This document shows positions 25,103-37,153 of a DNA stretch of 57,316 nucleotides, in pieces (position 1 is the first letter of the stretch; each line of letters opens with the position of its first letter). This DNA is from Desulfobacterales bacterium (GTDB taxonomy: Bacteria > Desulfobacterota > Desulfobulbia > Desulfobulbales > JAGXFP01). Location: assembly GCA_024637225.1 (NCBI GenBank), contig JAGXFP010000070.1, forward strand, positions 1 through 57,316, written 5' to 3'. The notes below the pieces were generated by a model. It saw only the letters and a list, made by a program, of their open reading frames with translations. It ran no database searches and was not told the DNA's origin. A program made the position numbers and the translations under genes.

Positions 25103-27400
25103 TTGCAACCATCTTATCCGCCATACCGCCTTTTCAGGAAAACGGGCGCCCCGGGCTTTTTTATACCCACAGGGCATAAGTTTCGTTTGAGCAGGCAAGC
25201 TGCTCAACTCAGCTTTATCTTTCTGGCACTTGCCATCTGTGCGTTCGGGCGGGCCAATGCCCAGGAAGGGCCCACCGAACCATGGACCCTCGAAGCCGAC
25301 CGGATAACCTACCGGAACAATCCCCAGGAGGTCAGCGCCGAGGGCGATGTGGTCATGCGCCGCCGGGAAAAAAATTCCGACATCCCCCTCTTGCTGGAAG
25401 CGGACGCCGTAACCTACCGGGTCGAACGTTCCCAGGTCGAGGCGACCGGGAACGTAACCCTCAAGGAAAAAAGCGGCACTATTTCAGCCGCCGACGTGCA
25501 CCTGAATTTACGGGAGCACACCGGAAGATTGTCCGCCACCACCGTGACCCTGGCCGACCAGGAGATCATGTTCAGCGGCAAACTTGCCGAAAAGACCGGA
25601 GAGGCGAGATATATATTTCACGACGGCCTGGTAACCTCCTGCCGAACCACGGGGGACGAGGCTCCGGACTGGTCGATCAACTGGAAAAAAGCGGATATTA
25701 CCGTTGACGGCCTGGCCTTCCTCAAGCATGCCACCTTCAAGATTAAAAAGGTTCCGCTGCTCTACATTCCATATCTGATCCTGCCGGCCAAGACCACGCG
25801 CCAGACCGGCTTCCTGTTTCCCGAAATCTCCCACTCCAGCCGGGACGGGGGCGGCTTGATCGCCCCCCTCTTCATAAACCTGTCGCCCAGCAGCGATCTG
25901 ACCTTTTATCCGGGTTATTACGAAAAACGCGGGGGGTTCAGCGGCCTGGAATTCCGTCACCTGTTTGGCGAAAACTCCAGAGCGACCTTGGCCGCCAACT
26001 ACCAGCACGACCGCACCGAGGACCAGGGGCCGGCGGGCGGCGACGATGATTACCGCCAGGACGGTTTTCTGCGGACCGAGCACGACCGGTACTGGCTGCG
26101 AGGCAAGGCCGACCACCATTTTTCCCGCGACACGGTGCTCCATCTCGATATCGATACGGTTTCGGATCAGGACTACCTCCACGAATACCGGGACGGCATA
26201 ACCGGCTTTACCGAGAGCAACCTGGACTTCCTCGAAGACTTCAACCGGGGCCTCCAGGAAGCCACCCTGAATTTCCGGGAATCCATCCTCCAGATTGCCG
26301 GTCAGGGCGAGATGAGCGGCGGCGGCCTCGAAGTTCGCTATACGGACAACCCCTTGAGCGATTATACCGGCGACGAAGCGCTCCATACCCTGCCCAGAAT
26401 CCTTTTCGACAGCCGGCAGCCATTCGCGGACCTCCCTGTGAGTTTCGGCTGGGACTCCGAGTATGTCCATTATCGGCCGGAGGAAGGAATCGGTTACCAG
26501 CGCCTTGACCTGGAGCCCAGCCTGATTATGCCCATCCCGTTCGGCTCCCTGGTGGAGGGTTCCGTCATCGGCCGCTTCCGGGAAACGCTCTACAACATTG
26601 AAACCGTCAACTCAGCGGACGCCTGGGACTCGGCGGAGACCCAGAACCGTAATTCCATAAATTTCACCACCAACGTCGCCACCCTTCTGGCCCGGGACTT
26701 CCCTGTCCATGGCGACCGGGTGCTCAACCACGCCTTCCGCCCCAATCTGCGCTATAACTTTCTGGAAAACAGCGACCAGAGCGACCTTCCCGACCTGGAC
26801 AATGTCGACCGGCTCGAAGATGACAATAGTCTTACCATGGAGCTGCACAACTACTTCCGGACCAGCGCCTCCGGTCCGGAAGGCTTCAGCGCCCGGCAGA
26901 TCGGCTTTCTTAAATTGAGTCAATCCTACGATCTTACCGAAGCAAGACGCCGGCCGGCCGATCCCGCCGACAGTCGACACCCTTTTTCCGATATCGCCCT
27001 TGATCTTGAGATATCGCCGCTAAACCGCCTTTATTTCCGTTATCAGACCGCCTTAAACGTTTACGGAGAAGGGGTGAGCCGCTACAATCTCCAGGGCCGA
27101 TACAGCAACAGCCGCAAAGACAGCCTGATCGTCGACTACGATTACAGCAAGGGCGAGGCCAGAAACCTGAGTCTTTCATCGCGATTCAAGCTGACCTCCT
27201 ATCTGGCGGCGGGCTACAGCACGACCAGATCTCTGCTCCTCGATCACACCACCGACGAAACCATAAGCCTGATCTTCACCGCCCAGTGCTGGCAAATGGA
27301 GCTGGCCAGCACCAGGGATTCCGAAGACCGGCGGGTTATGCTGACCTTCTCCCTGACCGGGATCGGCAAGGCCTTTGAGGTACGTAAAGCCGGAGTCTAA
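25103..27400 (+). CDS. lptD: LPS-assembly protein LptD
   Basis: 765 residues. This outer-membrane beta-barrel inserts lipopolysaccharide into the outer leaflet. The N-terminal LptA/OstA-like domain is at about 60-200 (WTLEADRITYRNNPQEVSAEGDVVM, then repeat VTYRVERSQVEATGNV). The LptD barrel follows, with PYLILPAKTTRQTGFLFPEI and many alternating barrel strands. The signal peptide region is FIFLALAICAFGRANA. There is no ATG before the mature protein: the starts available are TTG 25103 and TTG 25187. The second gives a compact signal peptide (MSRQAAQLSFIFLALAICAF...). Residues about 20-39 are encoded by a dispersed repeat also found at 16613, 35262 and 44083. Confidence 0.88.
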   Translation: MQPSYPPYRLFRKTGAPGFFIPTGHKFRLSRQAAQLSFIFLALAICAFGRANAQEGPTEPWTLEADRITYRNNPQEVSAEGDVVMRRREKNSDIPLLLEADAVTYRVERSQVEATGNVTLKEKSGTISAADVHLNLREHTGRLSATTVTLADQEIMFSGKLAEKTGEARYIFHDGLVTSCRTTGDEAPDWSINWKKADITVDGLAFLKHATFKIKKVPLLYIPYLILPAKTTRQTGFLFPEISHSSRDGGGLIAPLFINLSPSSDLTFYPGYYEKRGGFSGLEFRHLFGENSRATLAANYQHDRTEDQGPAGGDDDYRQDGFLRTEHDRYWLRGKADHHFSRDTVLHLDIDTVSDQDYLHEYRDGITGFTESNLDFLEDFNRGLQEATLNFRESILQIAGQGEMSGGGLEVRYTDNPLSDYTGDEALHTLPRILFDSRQPFADLPVSFGWDSEYVHYRPEEGIGYQRLDLEPSLIMPIPFGSLVEGSVIGRFRETLYNIETVNSADAWDSAETQNRNSINFTTNVATLLARDFPVHGDRVLNHAFRPNLRYNFLENSDQSDLPDLDNVDRLEDDNSLTMELHNYFRTSASGPEGFSARQIGFLKLSQSYDLTEARRRPADPADSRHPFSDIALDLEISPLNRLYFRYQTALNVYGEGVSRYNLQGRYSNSRKDSLIVDYDYSKGEARNLSLSSRFKLTSYLAAGYSTTRSLLLDHTTDETISLIFTAQCWQMELASTRDSEDRRVMLTFSLTGIGKAFEVRKAGV
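25161..25218 (-). repeat. 57-bp repeat module inside lptD signal region
   Basis: TTATACCCACAGGGCATAAG ... TTTGAGCAGGCAAGCTGCTCAA ... CAGCTTTAT. TTGAGCAG and CTGCTCAA form an 8-bp stem. Close copies are at 44083-44139, inside the element at 16613-16885 and twice in tandem within 35440-35540. It is read as coding sequence by lptD. Confidence 0.75.
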
Positions 27401-27471
27401 CCGGCAGGGAGCATCGGGATCGCGGGACCAGGCGGGGAGAGCTTCCCCGAAACAATACGACAAGGAGTGAG

Positions 27472-28446
27472 ATGAGCGATCAAGCCGCCAACACATACAT
27501 AGACGTCTTCAACGGCGACGCCGACGGTCTCTGCGCCCTGCACCAACTCAGAATGGCGGAACCCCGCCCCGACGCCGCGCTGGTTACCGGGGTGAAACGC
27601 GACACCCGCCTGCTCGAGCGCTTGACCGGCACCGAAAATGCGCTGATCACCGTTTTGGACCTTTCCCTGGACAGCAACCGCCCCGCCCTGGAAAAACTTC
27701 TCGGCGCCAACCGGGTCCTCTACATCGACCACCATTACGCGGGAGAACTGCCGAATTCACCCAACCTGGAGGCCCACATCGATCCCTCGCCGGAAACCTG
27801 CACCTCACTGATCGTGGACCGTCTGCTGAACGGCCGCTTCCGCGAATGGGCGATCATCGGCGCCTACGGCGACAATCTCCACCAGGCCGCGCAACAAGCG
27901 GCCGCCGGAACCGCTTTGACCGCAAAGGAAACCGCCATGCTCCGGGAACTGGGCGAACTCCTCAATTACAACGGTTACGGCAGATCAATCGAGGACCTCC
28001 ACTTTCATCCGGGCGAACTCTACAATTCTCTAAAAAATTTCCGGAATCCGTTCGATTTCTGGCATTCTTCGCCGGAATTGAATAAACTGCGGCAGGGTTT
28101 CGAAAACGATATGAAAAAGGCCAGACAATACGAACCCGAACTGGAAGACGAGGTCGGCAGGATATTCCGCTTCCCCGATTCGGCGTGGTGCCGCAGGGTG
28201 GCCGGGGTCTTTATTAACGAGAAGGCCAGAGAGCGCGAAAATCTTGCCCATGCCATCTTGATAGACAACGGCGATGCCACCAGCCTGGCCAGCATCCGCG
28301 CCCCCCTGGCCAACCGGATCGGCGCGGACGAACTGTGCCGCTCTTTTCCTACCGGCGGCGGGCGGCCCGCCGCCGCGGGGATCAACCGGCTGCCGGACGA
28401 GATGCTGCAGCGCTTTTTTAACGAATTCAACGAGGTTTTTGGATGA
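27472..28446 (+). CDS. DHH-family phosphoesterase
   Basis: 324 residues. DHH-superfamily motifs for manganese binding are visible: NGDADGLCALHQL (about 15-27), VLDLSLDSN, IDHHYAG and the C-terminal GGGRPAAAGIN of the DHHA1 domain. Such proteins cleave phosphoester bonds (oligoribonucleotides, pAp, linear dinucleotides). The exact substrate cannot be read from sequence. AAGGAG precedes ATG 27472. Its TGA stop overlaps the ATG of the next gene (ATGA), which implies translational coupling with the transglycosylase. Confidence 0.8.
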   Translation: MSDQAANTYIDVFNGDADGLCALHQLRMAEPRPDAALVTGVKRDTRLLERLTGTENALITVLDLSLDSNRPALEKLLGANRVLYIDHHYAGELPNSPNLEAHIDPSPETCTSLIVDRLLNGRFREWAIIGAYGDNLHQAAQQAAAGTALTAKETAMLRELGELLNYNGYGRSIEDLHFHPGELYNSLKNFRNPFDFWHSSPELNKLRQGFENDMKKARQYEPELEDEVGRIFRFPDSAWCRRVAGVFINEKARERENLAHAILIDNGDATSLASIRAPLANRIGADELCRSFPTGGGRPAAAGINRLPDEMLQRFFNEFNEVFG

Positions 28447-29672
28447 AAGAAATAAATACCACAAACAGCGTAACCAATCACGGGATAAGGCGCCACGGTT
28501 CGGCTCATCTCCCACCCAGTAAGCGATTACAGGGTGCCGGAGATGCAAGGCATCGGCCTGCGATTTGTACTGGTGTACATGAGCAGGCCGATAACACAGC
28601 AGATTCGGTGCCCTGTGATCGCTTACCAAACAGCATCTACCAACTAGTAATCATTATAGCGGTTACCGTGCTGGCCTTACCTTTTATGGCCGGCACCCCG
28701 GTTGCGGCGGCGGAAAGCTCGAAACCTCTGGCCGCCGATCTGGTCGAGGACGGCCAGGCCATTGATCTCGATAGTTCGCGATATCGGAAACTTTTCAGCG
28801 AACTGCAGGAAGAACACGGCTTCGAAGCCGTGGAACTGAATAAAATGTTCGCCGGGGTCTCGATCTTGAAACGCCCGCTGGAATTAATGGACCGGCAATG
28901 GGAAGCGCGGCCCTGGCACGAATATCATCCCCGCTTTATTACCGCCAAGGTTATCGCCGAGGGCCGCAAAAAACTGGTCAAACACAAAGACCTGCTGGAC
29001 CGCATCGAAAAAGAGCTGGGAGTCGAACGGGAGATCATCGTGGCGATCTGGGGGATCGAGAGCCGATACGGTACGCATGAAGGATCGTTCAATATGTTCA
29101 GGACCCTGAACACCATGTTCGACGCCTATCCGCGCCGGAGCTCCTTCTACCGCACCCAACTGATCAACTACCTCCTGCTGTGCCGGGAGAACGGTATCGA
29201 CCCCCACGGCGTCAACGGCTCCTATGGCGGCGCCTTCGGTCAGACCCAGTTCATCCCCTCAAGCTTCAGGGAGTACGCGGTCGACTTCGACAAAGACAAC
29301 CGTAGGGATGTCTGGGCTTCGATTCCCGACATTCTCGCCAGTATCGCCAACTATCTGCACCGTTATAAATGGACTTTCGGGGCGCCGATTTATCAGGATA
29401 TCGGCAAGGAGTTAAAGGGCGAACAACTTGAGCAAGCCCACAAAAAAGGGCGGAAAGGCCTGCTGCCCTGGCGTGAGGTCATGACCATTCAGAAGGTGCC
29501 GATGATTCCTCCGCCCAATGATAGCGAAGTGACTATCGTGGGGCTGGAAGATCAGGACGGCTCCATGCGCTATCTGGCCGGTTATCCCAATTTCCAGGCC
29601 ATAACCAAGTGGAACAACTCGAACATGTACGCCATGGCGGTTGCCGAACTGGCCGACCGGTTCAAGGATTAA
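28443..29672 (+). CDS. MltB-like lytic transglycosylase carrying an in-frame insertion
   Basis: 409 residues. The SLT_2/MltB domain covers about 100-405, with the catalytic Glu in IVAIWGIESRYGTH and the conserved NGSYGGAFGQTQFIPSSF and DIPDILASIANYL-like segments. The gene starts at ATG 28443 overlapping the DHH stop. Residues 1-9 (MKEINTTNS) are followed by 55 residues (10-64) encoded by a mobile element and its duplicated target. Then comes the hydrophobic signal IYQLVIIIAVTVLALPFMAG. Without the insert, codons 1-9 join directly to this segment as a normal signal peptide. Export may now rely on a long n-region or on the internal GTG at 28608, which yields MPCDRLPNSIYQLV. The enzyme itself appears intact. 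Confidence 0.85.
   Translation: MKEINTTNSVTNHGIRRHGSAHLPPSKRLQGAGDARHRPAICTGVHEQADNTADSVPCDRLPNSIYQLVIIIAVTVLALPFMAGTPVAAAESSKPLAADLVEDGQAIDLDSSRYRKLFSELQEEHGFEAVELNKMFAGVSILKRPLELMDRQWEARPWHEYHPRFITAKVIAEGRKKLVKHKDLLDRIEKELGVEREIIVAIWGIESRYGTHEGSFNMFRTLNTMFDAYPRRSSFYRTQLINYLLLCRENGIDPHGVNGSYGGAFGQTQFIPSSFREYAVDFDKDNRRDVWASIPDILASIANYLHRYKWTFGAPIYQDIGKELKGEQLEQAHKKGRKGLLPWREVMTIQKVPMIPPPNDSEVTIVGLEDQDGSMRYLAGYPNFQAITKWNNSNMYAMAVAELADRFKD
28470..28626 (+). mobile_element. 157-bp GTAA...TTAC MITE (IS66-like ends), in mltB-like gene
   Basis: The element starts GTAACCAATCACGGGA and ends CCTGTGATCGCTTAC; the complement of the end is GTAAGCGATCACAGG. It is flanked by an exact 8-bp duplication CAAACAGC (28462-28469 and 28627-28634). 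GTAA termini with an 8-bp duplication are the known signature of IS66-family transposition; the parent transposase is not in the window. An internal arm GTAAGCGATTACAGGGTGCC (28534 region) is inverted to the right end, and GTACTGGTGTAC forms the central palindrome. Length plus duplication is 165 bp, so the reading frame is preserved. Confidence 0.85.
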
Positions 29673-29783
29673 CCAGGCCCGGAACAGCCCGCGGGGCTCG
29701 CCTTCCTCTCCACCCTTCTCCCCCGGCAATGACCGGGAAAGTAGTTAGGGAGCGAGGCGGGCCCCGCCCGGTAACGGTAATGC

Positions 29784-30179
29784 CTATAAATTATCCAGAA
29801 TCCTCCGGACCATGTTGCCGTCGGCCGCGCCGCCGAAATGGGTCATGATCGGCTTCATGGCCTGCATCTTATTGGCATATTCATTTAAGTCGAGATTAGC
29901 GGCGATCCACTCTCTGATCTCGGCCTCGGTGGGCTGTTTGGGCAGATAGCTTTCCAGCGCCGCCAGGTAGGCGGTATCGGTAGTCCCGCTCGCGGCGGTC
30001 ATTTCATTTTCCGATTTGACCAGCTTGCGAATCACCCCCTGCACTTCCTGATCGGTTAGCTCCTTATTGGGCTGTCGGGCGAATTCTCCCAGAATGATTC
30101 GCAGAGCTGAGATCCGGGCATGATCCTTGGCCAGCATGGCTTCCTTCAAATCAGCTTTGATTTTTTCCTGTAAAGTCAT
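29784..30179 (-). CDS. GatB/YqeY domain protein
   Basis: 131 residues, the full length of the YqeY family. It begins MTLQEKIKADLKEAMLAKD, contains RISALRIILGEF, and ends with the tRNA-amidotransferase-like helical domain (MKPIMTHFGGAADGNMVRRIL). The family is related to the C-terminal domain of GatB and may bind tRNA, but its role is not settled. It is convergent with the transglycosylase gene. GAGGAT precedes the ATG. Confidence 0.88.
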   Translation of the reverse strand: MTLQEKIKADLKEAMLAKDHARISALRIILGEFARQPNKELTDQEVQGVIRKLVKSENEMTAASGTTDTAYLAALESYLPKQPTEAEIREWIAANLDLNEYANKMQAMKPIMTHFGGAADGNMVRRILDNL

Positions 30180-30371
30180 AATTAATCCTCTTTTATTAAA
30201 AATCGGTCATGCAGTGCGGGTCCACGGCGATGAGAAAGTAATCAATGAAGTCATTCCCGAGCAGTTATCAAATGGGAATTGAGAATTCAGGGGTCGGAAG
30301 CCTGGGAAACCCCGGGGGGATAAATTTAATTAACGCCCTCTACAGATCGGCCTGTTTCTGGCAAAGCGATC

Positions 30372-31049
30372 CTACCAGCCCTCGGGGTCGATGATTTGAT
30401 TTTTGACGGCAAAACGAAAAAGATCCATCGGGGTACGGGATTTGGACTTCTCCATGATATTGGCCCGGTGTTTCTCAATCGTTTTGGGACTGAGGCAGAG
30501 CAGATCGGCGATTTTCCTGTTGGTAGAACCGTCAAGAACCAACTGCAGAACTTGAAACTCCCTGGTGCTCAAGCCGGCGGGCAGGGGAGTCGGTCCCGAT
30601 TTGTCTTTAATCCTGGCCGGATCGTAATCACGGCCCAGAAAACCCTTTATGCCCGACTGGTTAACCTCGGGGCCCAAATAATATTTGCCCTTCCGAGCCT
30701 GCTTGACGGCTTCGACCAGACAATCCACCCGGGACGACTTCAGGACGTAACCGATGGCGCCGCTGCCGAGGGCTCGATGAATGCAAGAAACCTCCTCGTG
30801 CATCGTGAAAAAAATTATTTTCACTTCCGGTAAAATATCGAGAAACAGCGGACACAGATCAAGCCCGTTGATATCTGGCAAAGAAATATCCAGAATAATC
30901 ACATCGGGCCGCAGCTCTCTGATCTTATCCACGGCCGCTTTGCCGGAATGAGCCTCGCCGACTACCGACATGCTGTCTTTTTCACCAAAAAGGTGCTTAA
31001 CTGCTTTAAGCACCAGCGGATGGTCTTCAACGATTACAATACGTGTCAT
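30372..31049 (-). CDS. NarL/LuxR-type response regulator
   Basis: 225 residues. The receiver domain is at 1-120 with the phospho-Asp at 54 (IILDISLPD), acidic pocket EDH at 8-10, and Thr/Lys positions in FFTMHEE and VLKSS. The LuxR-type helix-turn-helix is at about 155-215 (LSTREFQVLQLVLDGSTNRKIADLLCLSPKTIEKHRANIMEK). It should bind DNA as a dimer when phosphorylated. It lies downstream of an HPt gene on the same strand and opposite a hybrid kinase, so it is the likely output of that phosphorelay. Confidence 0.9.
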   Translation of the reverse strand: MTRIVIVEDHPLVLKAVKHLFGEKDSMSVVGEAHSGKAAVDKIRELRPDVIILDISLPDINGLDLCPLFLDILPEVKIIFFTMHEEVSCIHRALGSGAIGYVLKSSRVDCLVEAVKQARKGKYYLGPEVNQSGIKGFLGRDYDPARIKDKSGPTPLPAGLSTREFQVLQLVLDGSTNRKIADLLCLSPKTIEKHRANIMEKSKSRTPMDLFRFAVKNQIIDPEGW

Positions 31050-31230
31050 TCTTCAGCCTGCCTTCGTCATTGACCGGATACAAGATCAGATTAATATCAT
31101 TCCACAAGTGCCCCCTGCTATAGTTGAAGATTCGTCATTTGAGATATCATTTAAGACTTGGTGAAAACGCGACCTCACCAATAGGAGGGGTTTCAGCCGC
31201 TTCATCATCGCACCTGGGAATCCATTCCCC

Positions 31231-31252
31231 CTGAGCCTGTCGAACGGTTTTC
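31231..31252. repeat. CCTGAGCCTGTCGAACGG short repeat
   Basis: CCCCTGAGCCTGTCGAACGG in the gap between the regulator and HPt genes is a version of a CTTCGACAGGCTCAGG-type intergenic sequence seen in many bacterial genomes. Only one copy is noticed here. Confidence 0.35.
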
Positions 31253-31296
31253 CGACTTCTTGAGAACTTACCAGGATTAACCGTTTATCAGTCGGC

Positions 31297-31689
31297 TCAC
31301 TGCTGTAATTTACCGCAAAAGGTCGTCAAAAGAGCAATTTCTCTTTCAATGGCCCGAATACCTTTGGCGCCTTCCACCAAATCCCCTGATTTGGCCCCCT
31401 CTTCAAGCAGCTCGGCAGCGGTCTTCAGGGGGGTCGCGGCAAGTACCGCCGCTGCTCCCTTCATGGAATGCGCTTCTCGGCGGAGCGCCTCGCAATCGGC
31501 AACGGCAAGAGCACCGGCGAGGAGTTTAAGGCGGCTGTCGACGTTCTTCAAAAAGTCATGGAGAAGTTTCAAAGCAGCCCCTCTGTCGCCCCCGAAAATA
31601 TTTACGCATCTTTCGAAGTCAAGCGGCGCAGGGAGATCTTCTTTGCCACGACGAGAAAATGGTGCCGAATCGCTCAATTTGCCAGTCAT
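31297..31689 (-). CDS. Histidine phosphotransfer (HPt) protein
   Basis: 130 residues from ATG 31689. An HPt four-helix bundle covers about residues 25-128, with the phospho-His at 74 in REAHSMKGAAAVLAA. It would shuttle phosphate from the second receiver of a hybrid kinase to a response regulator. The same frame extends upstream to a TTG at 31800 (167 residues); neither start has a good ribosome site, so the N-terminus is uncertain. It is transcribed towards the NarL-type regulator and away from the hybrid kinase. Confidence 0.75.
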   Translation of the reverse strand: MTGKLSDSAPFSRRGKEDLPAPLDFERCVNIFGGDRGAALKLLHDFLKNVDSRLKLLAGALAVADCEALRREAHSMKGAAAVLAATPLKTAAELLEEGAKSGDLVEGAKGIRAIEREIALLTTFCGKLQQ

Positions 31690-31979
31690 TCCCTGCCCGG
31701 TCTGCCAGATGTTTTGAGAGGCGAATAGCCAGCGCTTAAGGACTTCGCGCCAGCCGAGAAGAATAAATCCGGAATATAACCTCTCTAAGTAATTCAGCAA
31801 GCAGAAACTGTATTAATTCCGTATAGTACCGGGCGGCCGCAAACCTTGCCCGCCCTGATCAATATTATCTTTTATATAATCAAGTTGTATGATTAATTAA
31901 ATACCTGAATTAATGCCAGTGTAACACATTAAATTAACTGGCTACGGGCATTTTCAAAACAAACCGCAAAGGCAATCCC

Positions 31980-35255
<3,276 letters not shown>

Positions 35256-35261
35256 GAGATG

Positions 35262-35574
35262 AATCCTTGCACGTTCGAGAACGGTGCAGATGCAAGGCGG
35301 CAAGCATCAGAATAGTACTATTGATATATCAACAAGTTGCATAGCGAAAGCTGCGCCGTTACCGGGCGCTCCGCAGGTCGGCAGGGTGAATCGAGGCGAA
35401 TCAGGGGGGAAAGATTATTCTACCTAACTACAAACGGATAAAGCTGAGTTAAGCAGCTGTTCTGCTTGTACGAAATATACCTTGTGGGTTTGAGCAGCTG
35501 GGCTGCGCGTTCGAAACTTATGCATCTGTGGGTATAAAATAAAATCTCCCTGGAAGCCGTCACCGGTTCAGGCA
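35262..35574 (+). repeat. Full copy of the 300-bp repeat element
   Basis: It starts at GATGAATCCTTGCACGTTCGAGAACGG and ends GCCGTCACCGGTTCAGG. It aligns along its length with the inverse of 16613-16885. Between 35440 and 35540 it contains two diverged tandem copies of the 57-bp module (GATAAAGCTGAG...TGTGGG and GAGCAGCTGGGCTGC...TGTGGGTATAAAAT). There is no ORF. It lies between the kinase stop and the next, convergent gene. Confidence 0.65.
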
Positions 35575-35599
35575 AGACACCTAAGCCTCTCTTGCAACC

Positions 35600-35908
35600 C
35601 TATTCGTGGAGTATATCAACAATCTCCCGGCTTTTCTGCATAACCCTAAAAACCTTGTCCTCGATCCTGATGGTAATGATTCCGAGAGGATCCAGCGGTG
35701 CGATAATAGCACCCCTGAGCAGAATATCCCGTTGCATGACATCGCCCTTGGATAATTTCTTATGCCAGCCCGGCGGCAGGGGTTTGCCGCGTTCCAATTT
35801 TTTTTGCAAACCCGGGGGCACCCCGCCGGCTTTGTCTTGCTTGGCATGAGCAGGCGAAAAAACGAGCCCGAAACCTATCAGCAACAGCAGCATTAATCTG
35901 AATTTCAT
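35600..35908 (-). CDS. Small exported protein, unknown
   Basis: 102 residues from ATG 35908. The signal peptide MKFRLMLLLLIGFGLVFSPAHA is followed by a short mature protein with twin motifs PPGLQKKLERGKPLPPGW and KKLSKGDVM and a C-terminal beta-like region ending KSREIVDILHE. Short exported proteins with this PPG-K-LPPG pattern are widespread in proteobacteria (RcnB-like in general form) without a settled function. A GTG six bases upstream is an alternative start. Confidence 0.6.
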   Translation of the reverse strand: MKFRLMLLLLIGFGLVFSPAHAKQDKAGGVPPGLQKKLERGKPLPPGWHKKLSKGDVMQRDILLRGAIIAPLDPLGIITIRIEDKVFRVMQKSREIVDILHE

Positions 35909-35946
35909 TGGCACTCTCTTATTTAATTTGTCGGTAGCCGATACAA

Positions 35947-36072
35947 TTGATGAGTTCGCAAAAAACTGTTTGCCACGTCATTGCAAGGAGTGAAGCGACC
36001 AAGCAATCCAGTATTTTAGCTAGCCATATGTTTCTGGATTGGACTTGATTTTGACTTATCGCAACGCCATCA
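35947..36072. repeat. Dispersed repeat, TTGATGAGTTCGCAAAAA ends
   Basis: Termini TTGATGAGTTCGCAAAAAAC (35947) and GACTTATCGCAACGCCATCA (to 36072) are inverted. The interior begins with ACGTCATTGCAAGGAGTGAAGCGACC..AGCAATCC, a form of an intergenic sequence (CGTCATTGCGAGGAGCGAAG type) common in many bacteria. The interior also holds CCAGTA...CTGG. It is 126 bp with no ORF. Confidence 0.6.
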
Positions 36073-36166
36073 CAATTTAAGCGATCCTAAAATTTAGCTC
36101 AAGCTTTGTCAACTTTTTCCTCTGGGCGACGAACATCACTGCCCGGCCCCAATACAATCAAACCAG

Positions 36167-36625
36167 TCAGCAGGAGCCGACCAGTGCCGCATTAAAGAGA
36201 TGGCCGACCCTGTAGCCCCGCTTCACATTCTCTGGGGTCGGGGTATCCTCCATCACTTTCCATACAACCCAGAGGCCGGTTGCCGAGACGAAATCCACCC
36301 CATTGCCTTCGGAAGTGATCACGAAATCAGCCAATTCGTAAAACGGTTGGGGAGCCCTCTCATCCCATTGACCCAAGCGCTCTTTCACGGCCGCGGTCAG
36401 TTCCCGGAGTTCGCCGTCCCTGCGACACGCCCCCTGCCCTTCCAAGGCCAGAAAGGCACAGGCGATAGTCGCAAAAAGGGGCCAGTTTCCCAAATCCCCC
36501 TGGTTGGCAAGCAGCCAGTTGCCAACGGAAGTTTCACCTTCAACCACAAGACCGGGCACAGCCTCCGCCGCCCATTTAGCCCTTTCTACTATTTCGGTCG
36601 AGACCTTTTCCTTGTTGCAGGACAT
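36167..36625 (-). CDS. Hypothetical soluble protein
   Basis: 152 residues from ATG 36625, chosen because AGGGG lies five bases upstream; the frame continues 32 codons further without a better start. It is predicted soluble and mostly helical with several Trp residues (NWLLANQGDLGNWPLFATIACAFL). No family is recognised and no metal-binding or catalytic motif stands out. It has its own intergenic regions on both sides, so it is probably a single-gene unit. Confidence 0.5.
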   Translation of the reverse strand: MSCNKEKVSTEIVERAKWAAEAVPGLVVEGETSVGNWLLANQGDLGNWPLFATIACAFLALEGQGACRRDGELRELTAAVKERLGQWDERAPQPFYELADFVITSEGNGVDFVSATGLWVVWKVMEDTPTPENVKRGYRVGHLFNAALVGSC

Positions 36626-36721
36626 ATTCCCCTCTCTTTTCTTTCTATGCCGGGATTGAAATTTACTAACAAGGGTGGCTCCGGCAAGGGACCTCCATGA
36701 AATAATATTTTCTCTCTCCAC

Positions 36722-37153
36722 GTAAAAGGGTTACACAATATCATTGAAATGGCAAGATCTGTCCCCATGCCTATCCCTGCAATCGGCAACTCCCATGAAA
36801 TATCACCCAGTGCCCACTATAATAGATCCGGAATTTCCTTAACCCTGATTCCGCAAGTGCTCGAAAACTGGTCAGATCCAAGGAGGCGACAAACTTGAGT
36901 TGAGGATACATCACCGTTACCGCGCACGCACTGAAAGGGGAGATTTCTCAACCTCGTTCACGGCTTAGCCATTCCCTTTTCTTACTTTTTGCGAACCATC
37001 AGGCTTGGTTTGCCCCTCTCTTTAAGTCAGAATCACTTTCAATAACTTCCGTCGAGGAATGCAGCGTACTTCAGTACGCTGCAATGACGAGACAATTTGC
37101 AGCAACGCGGGAGCTGGCGATTTTTTTTGCGACGCCATCAAGCCTGATGCCGC
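36722..37153. repeat. Intergenic region with repeat copy and palindrome
   Basis: No gene is supported. It contains an ACTTTTTGCGAACCATCA terminus at about 36982-36999. A second segment (about 37050-37142) matches 13364-13451: GTCGAGGAATGCAGCG... to GCGACGCCATCAA. Within it, TGCAGCGTAC-TTCA-GTACGCTGCA (37060-37083) is a perfect 10-bp stem. Confidence 0.55.

Noticed and set aside
25508-26470. 320-codon minus-strand ORF opposite lptD
   Set aside because: LptD homology on the plus strand covers it; no protein family features on the minus strand.
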